Assembly: GCA_019155185.1 (NCBI GenBank)
Contig: CM032817.1
Span: forward strand, 8,390,034-8,454,033
DNA length: 64,000 nt
From: Beaufortia kweichowensis
Taxonomy: Eukaryota > Chordata > Actinopteri > Cypriniformes > Gastromyzontidae
Reading direction: 5' to 3'
A program made the position numbers and the translations under genes. Below are positions 63,441 through 64,000 of this stretch, one piece after another. The first letter of the stretch is position 1; each line of letters starts with the position of its first letter. A model generated the notes under the pieces. That model saw only the letters and a program-made list of their open reading frames with translations, was not told the origin of the DNA and searched no databases.

Positions 63441-64000
63441 AATGGCAGTAAGCACATTTAAATTACCTTTAATTTAATATAAATACAAAAAATTATTGAA
63501 TTAAATATTCCATTAAAACTCAAGTGCCTTGTGAAGTTATTCATAACATTTCTCTATTATACACATTTTACAAAAAAAAATGGTTTACACTCGTGCCTCT
63601 CTAACACAGTTTTCTGATGGCGTATAGCTGAAGGCCACAGTTTTGGTGCTTATCAAGGTTTACTGGACGGTTAAACACCGCTTGTGTTTCTAAAGATTCC
63701 TTCTGGCAATGGAAACATTCTCTTCCAAAACCCCTGTTGCATACTAATATCAGCTTGTGTGCATATGCGAGTCTCCAGGGTGTTTTAGTGTTTTAGATTT
63801 CCTGGTGTGTGTTTTCAGTAGATGTTGTGTGCAGTTTGTTACGTGGTTGGGAGATGAAGGGCCAGTTTGTGGAAATCTGAAGAGATTGCGGTAAGCTGCC
63901 TAATTAAACACTGAGGATTCACTGACAGAATGAACTAGAAGAATCAAATACACACACGCACACAAGAGTAATTACTGTAACATTCTTGAAATCCATTCTT

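Overview
This is vertebrate nuclear DNA, most likely from a cyprinid (carp/minnow-type) teleost. The coding signal is short exons with GT-AG introns, spread through AT-rich DNA full of microsatellites. Several interspersed repeats look like cyprinid families: a nonautonomous element with GTTCACCCAAAAATG-type ends, tRNA-derived SINE pieces, and a decayed Tc1-type transposase. There is no bacterial, phage or viral gene system here.

Four genes are recognisable by protein similarity. They keep the vertebrate order CPED1 - ING3 - TSPAN12 - KCND2 (human 7q31 in inverted orientation). (1) cped1, minus strand: only the first two coding exons (11404-11162 and 6070-5898) lie in the window, and the second carries an in-frame stop just before its splice donor. 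(2) ing3, minus strand: complete, 12 coding exons (17853-13356), 415 aa, ending in a C-terminal PHD finger. (3) tspan12, plus strand: complete, 7 coding exons (24529-31534), 299 aa tetraspanin. (4) kcnd2, minus strand: the last five coding exons (41046-36504), from the pore YGD and S6 to the C-terminal VSAL. Its large first exon lies beyond the right edge, so 41047-64000 is intron 1. tspan12 and kcnd2 are convergent. ing3 and tspan12 are divergent and separated by 6.7 kb.

Layout: 1-3790 is a large tandem repeat (units of roughly 0.7 kb) carrying a perfect hairpin. 3791-11161 is cped1 intronic DNA. 11405-11850 is the CpG-rich cped1 upstream region. 12695-18060 is ing3 with its 3' UTR and promoter. 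18061-24460 is the ing3-tspan12 interval. 24468-31800 is tspan12. 31800-34213 is intergenic with one MITE-like element. 34214-41046 is the kcnd2 3' UTR and exons. 41047-64000 is kcnd2 intron 1, with microsatellites, transposon remnants and several complex stretches that look like possible conserved noncoding elements.

The least explained part is the ing3-tspan12 interval. A minus-strand promoter-like region near 22.0-22.15 kb (two CCAAT boxes and a TATA box) precedes a perfect splice donor at 21863. It then runs into an array of about two dozen 35-bp-type repeats. Read on the minus strand, each canonical unit is a 19-nt mini-exon between an acceptor-like TTCTGCTTCAG and a donor-like GTAAGT. 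Just beyond the array, a strong acceptor abuts a GTAATT donor, as in a recursive splice site. This looks like an undescribed noncoding transcription unit whose splice sites have been amplified. That reading is inference and needs RNA evidence.
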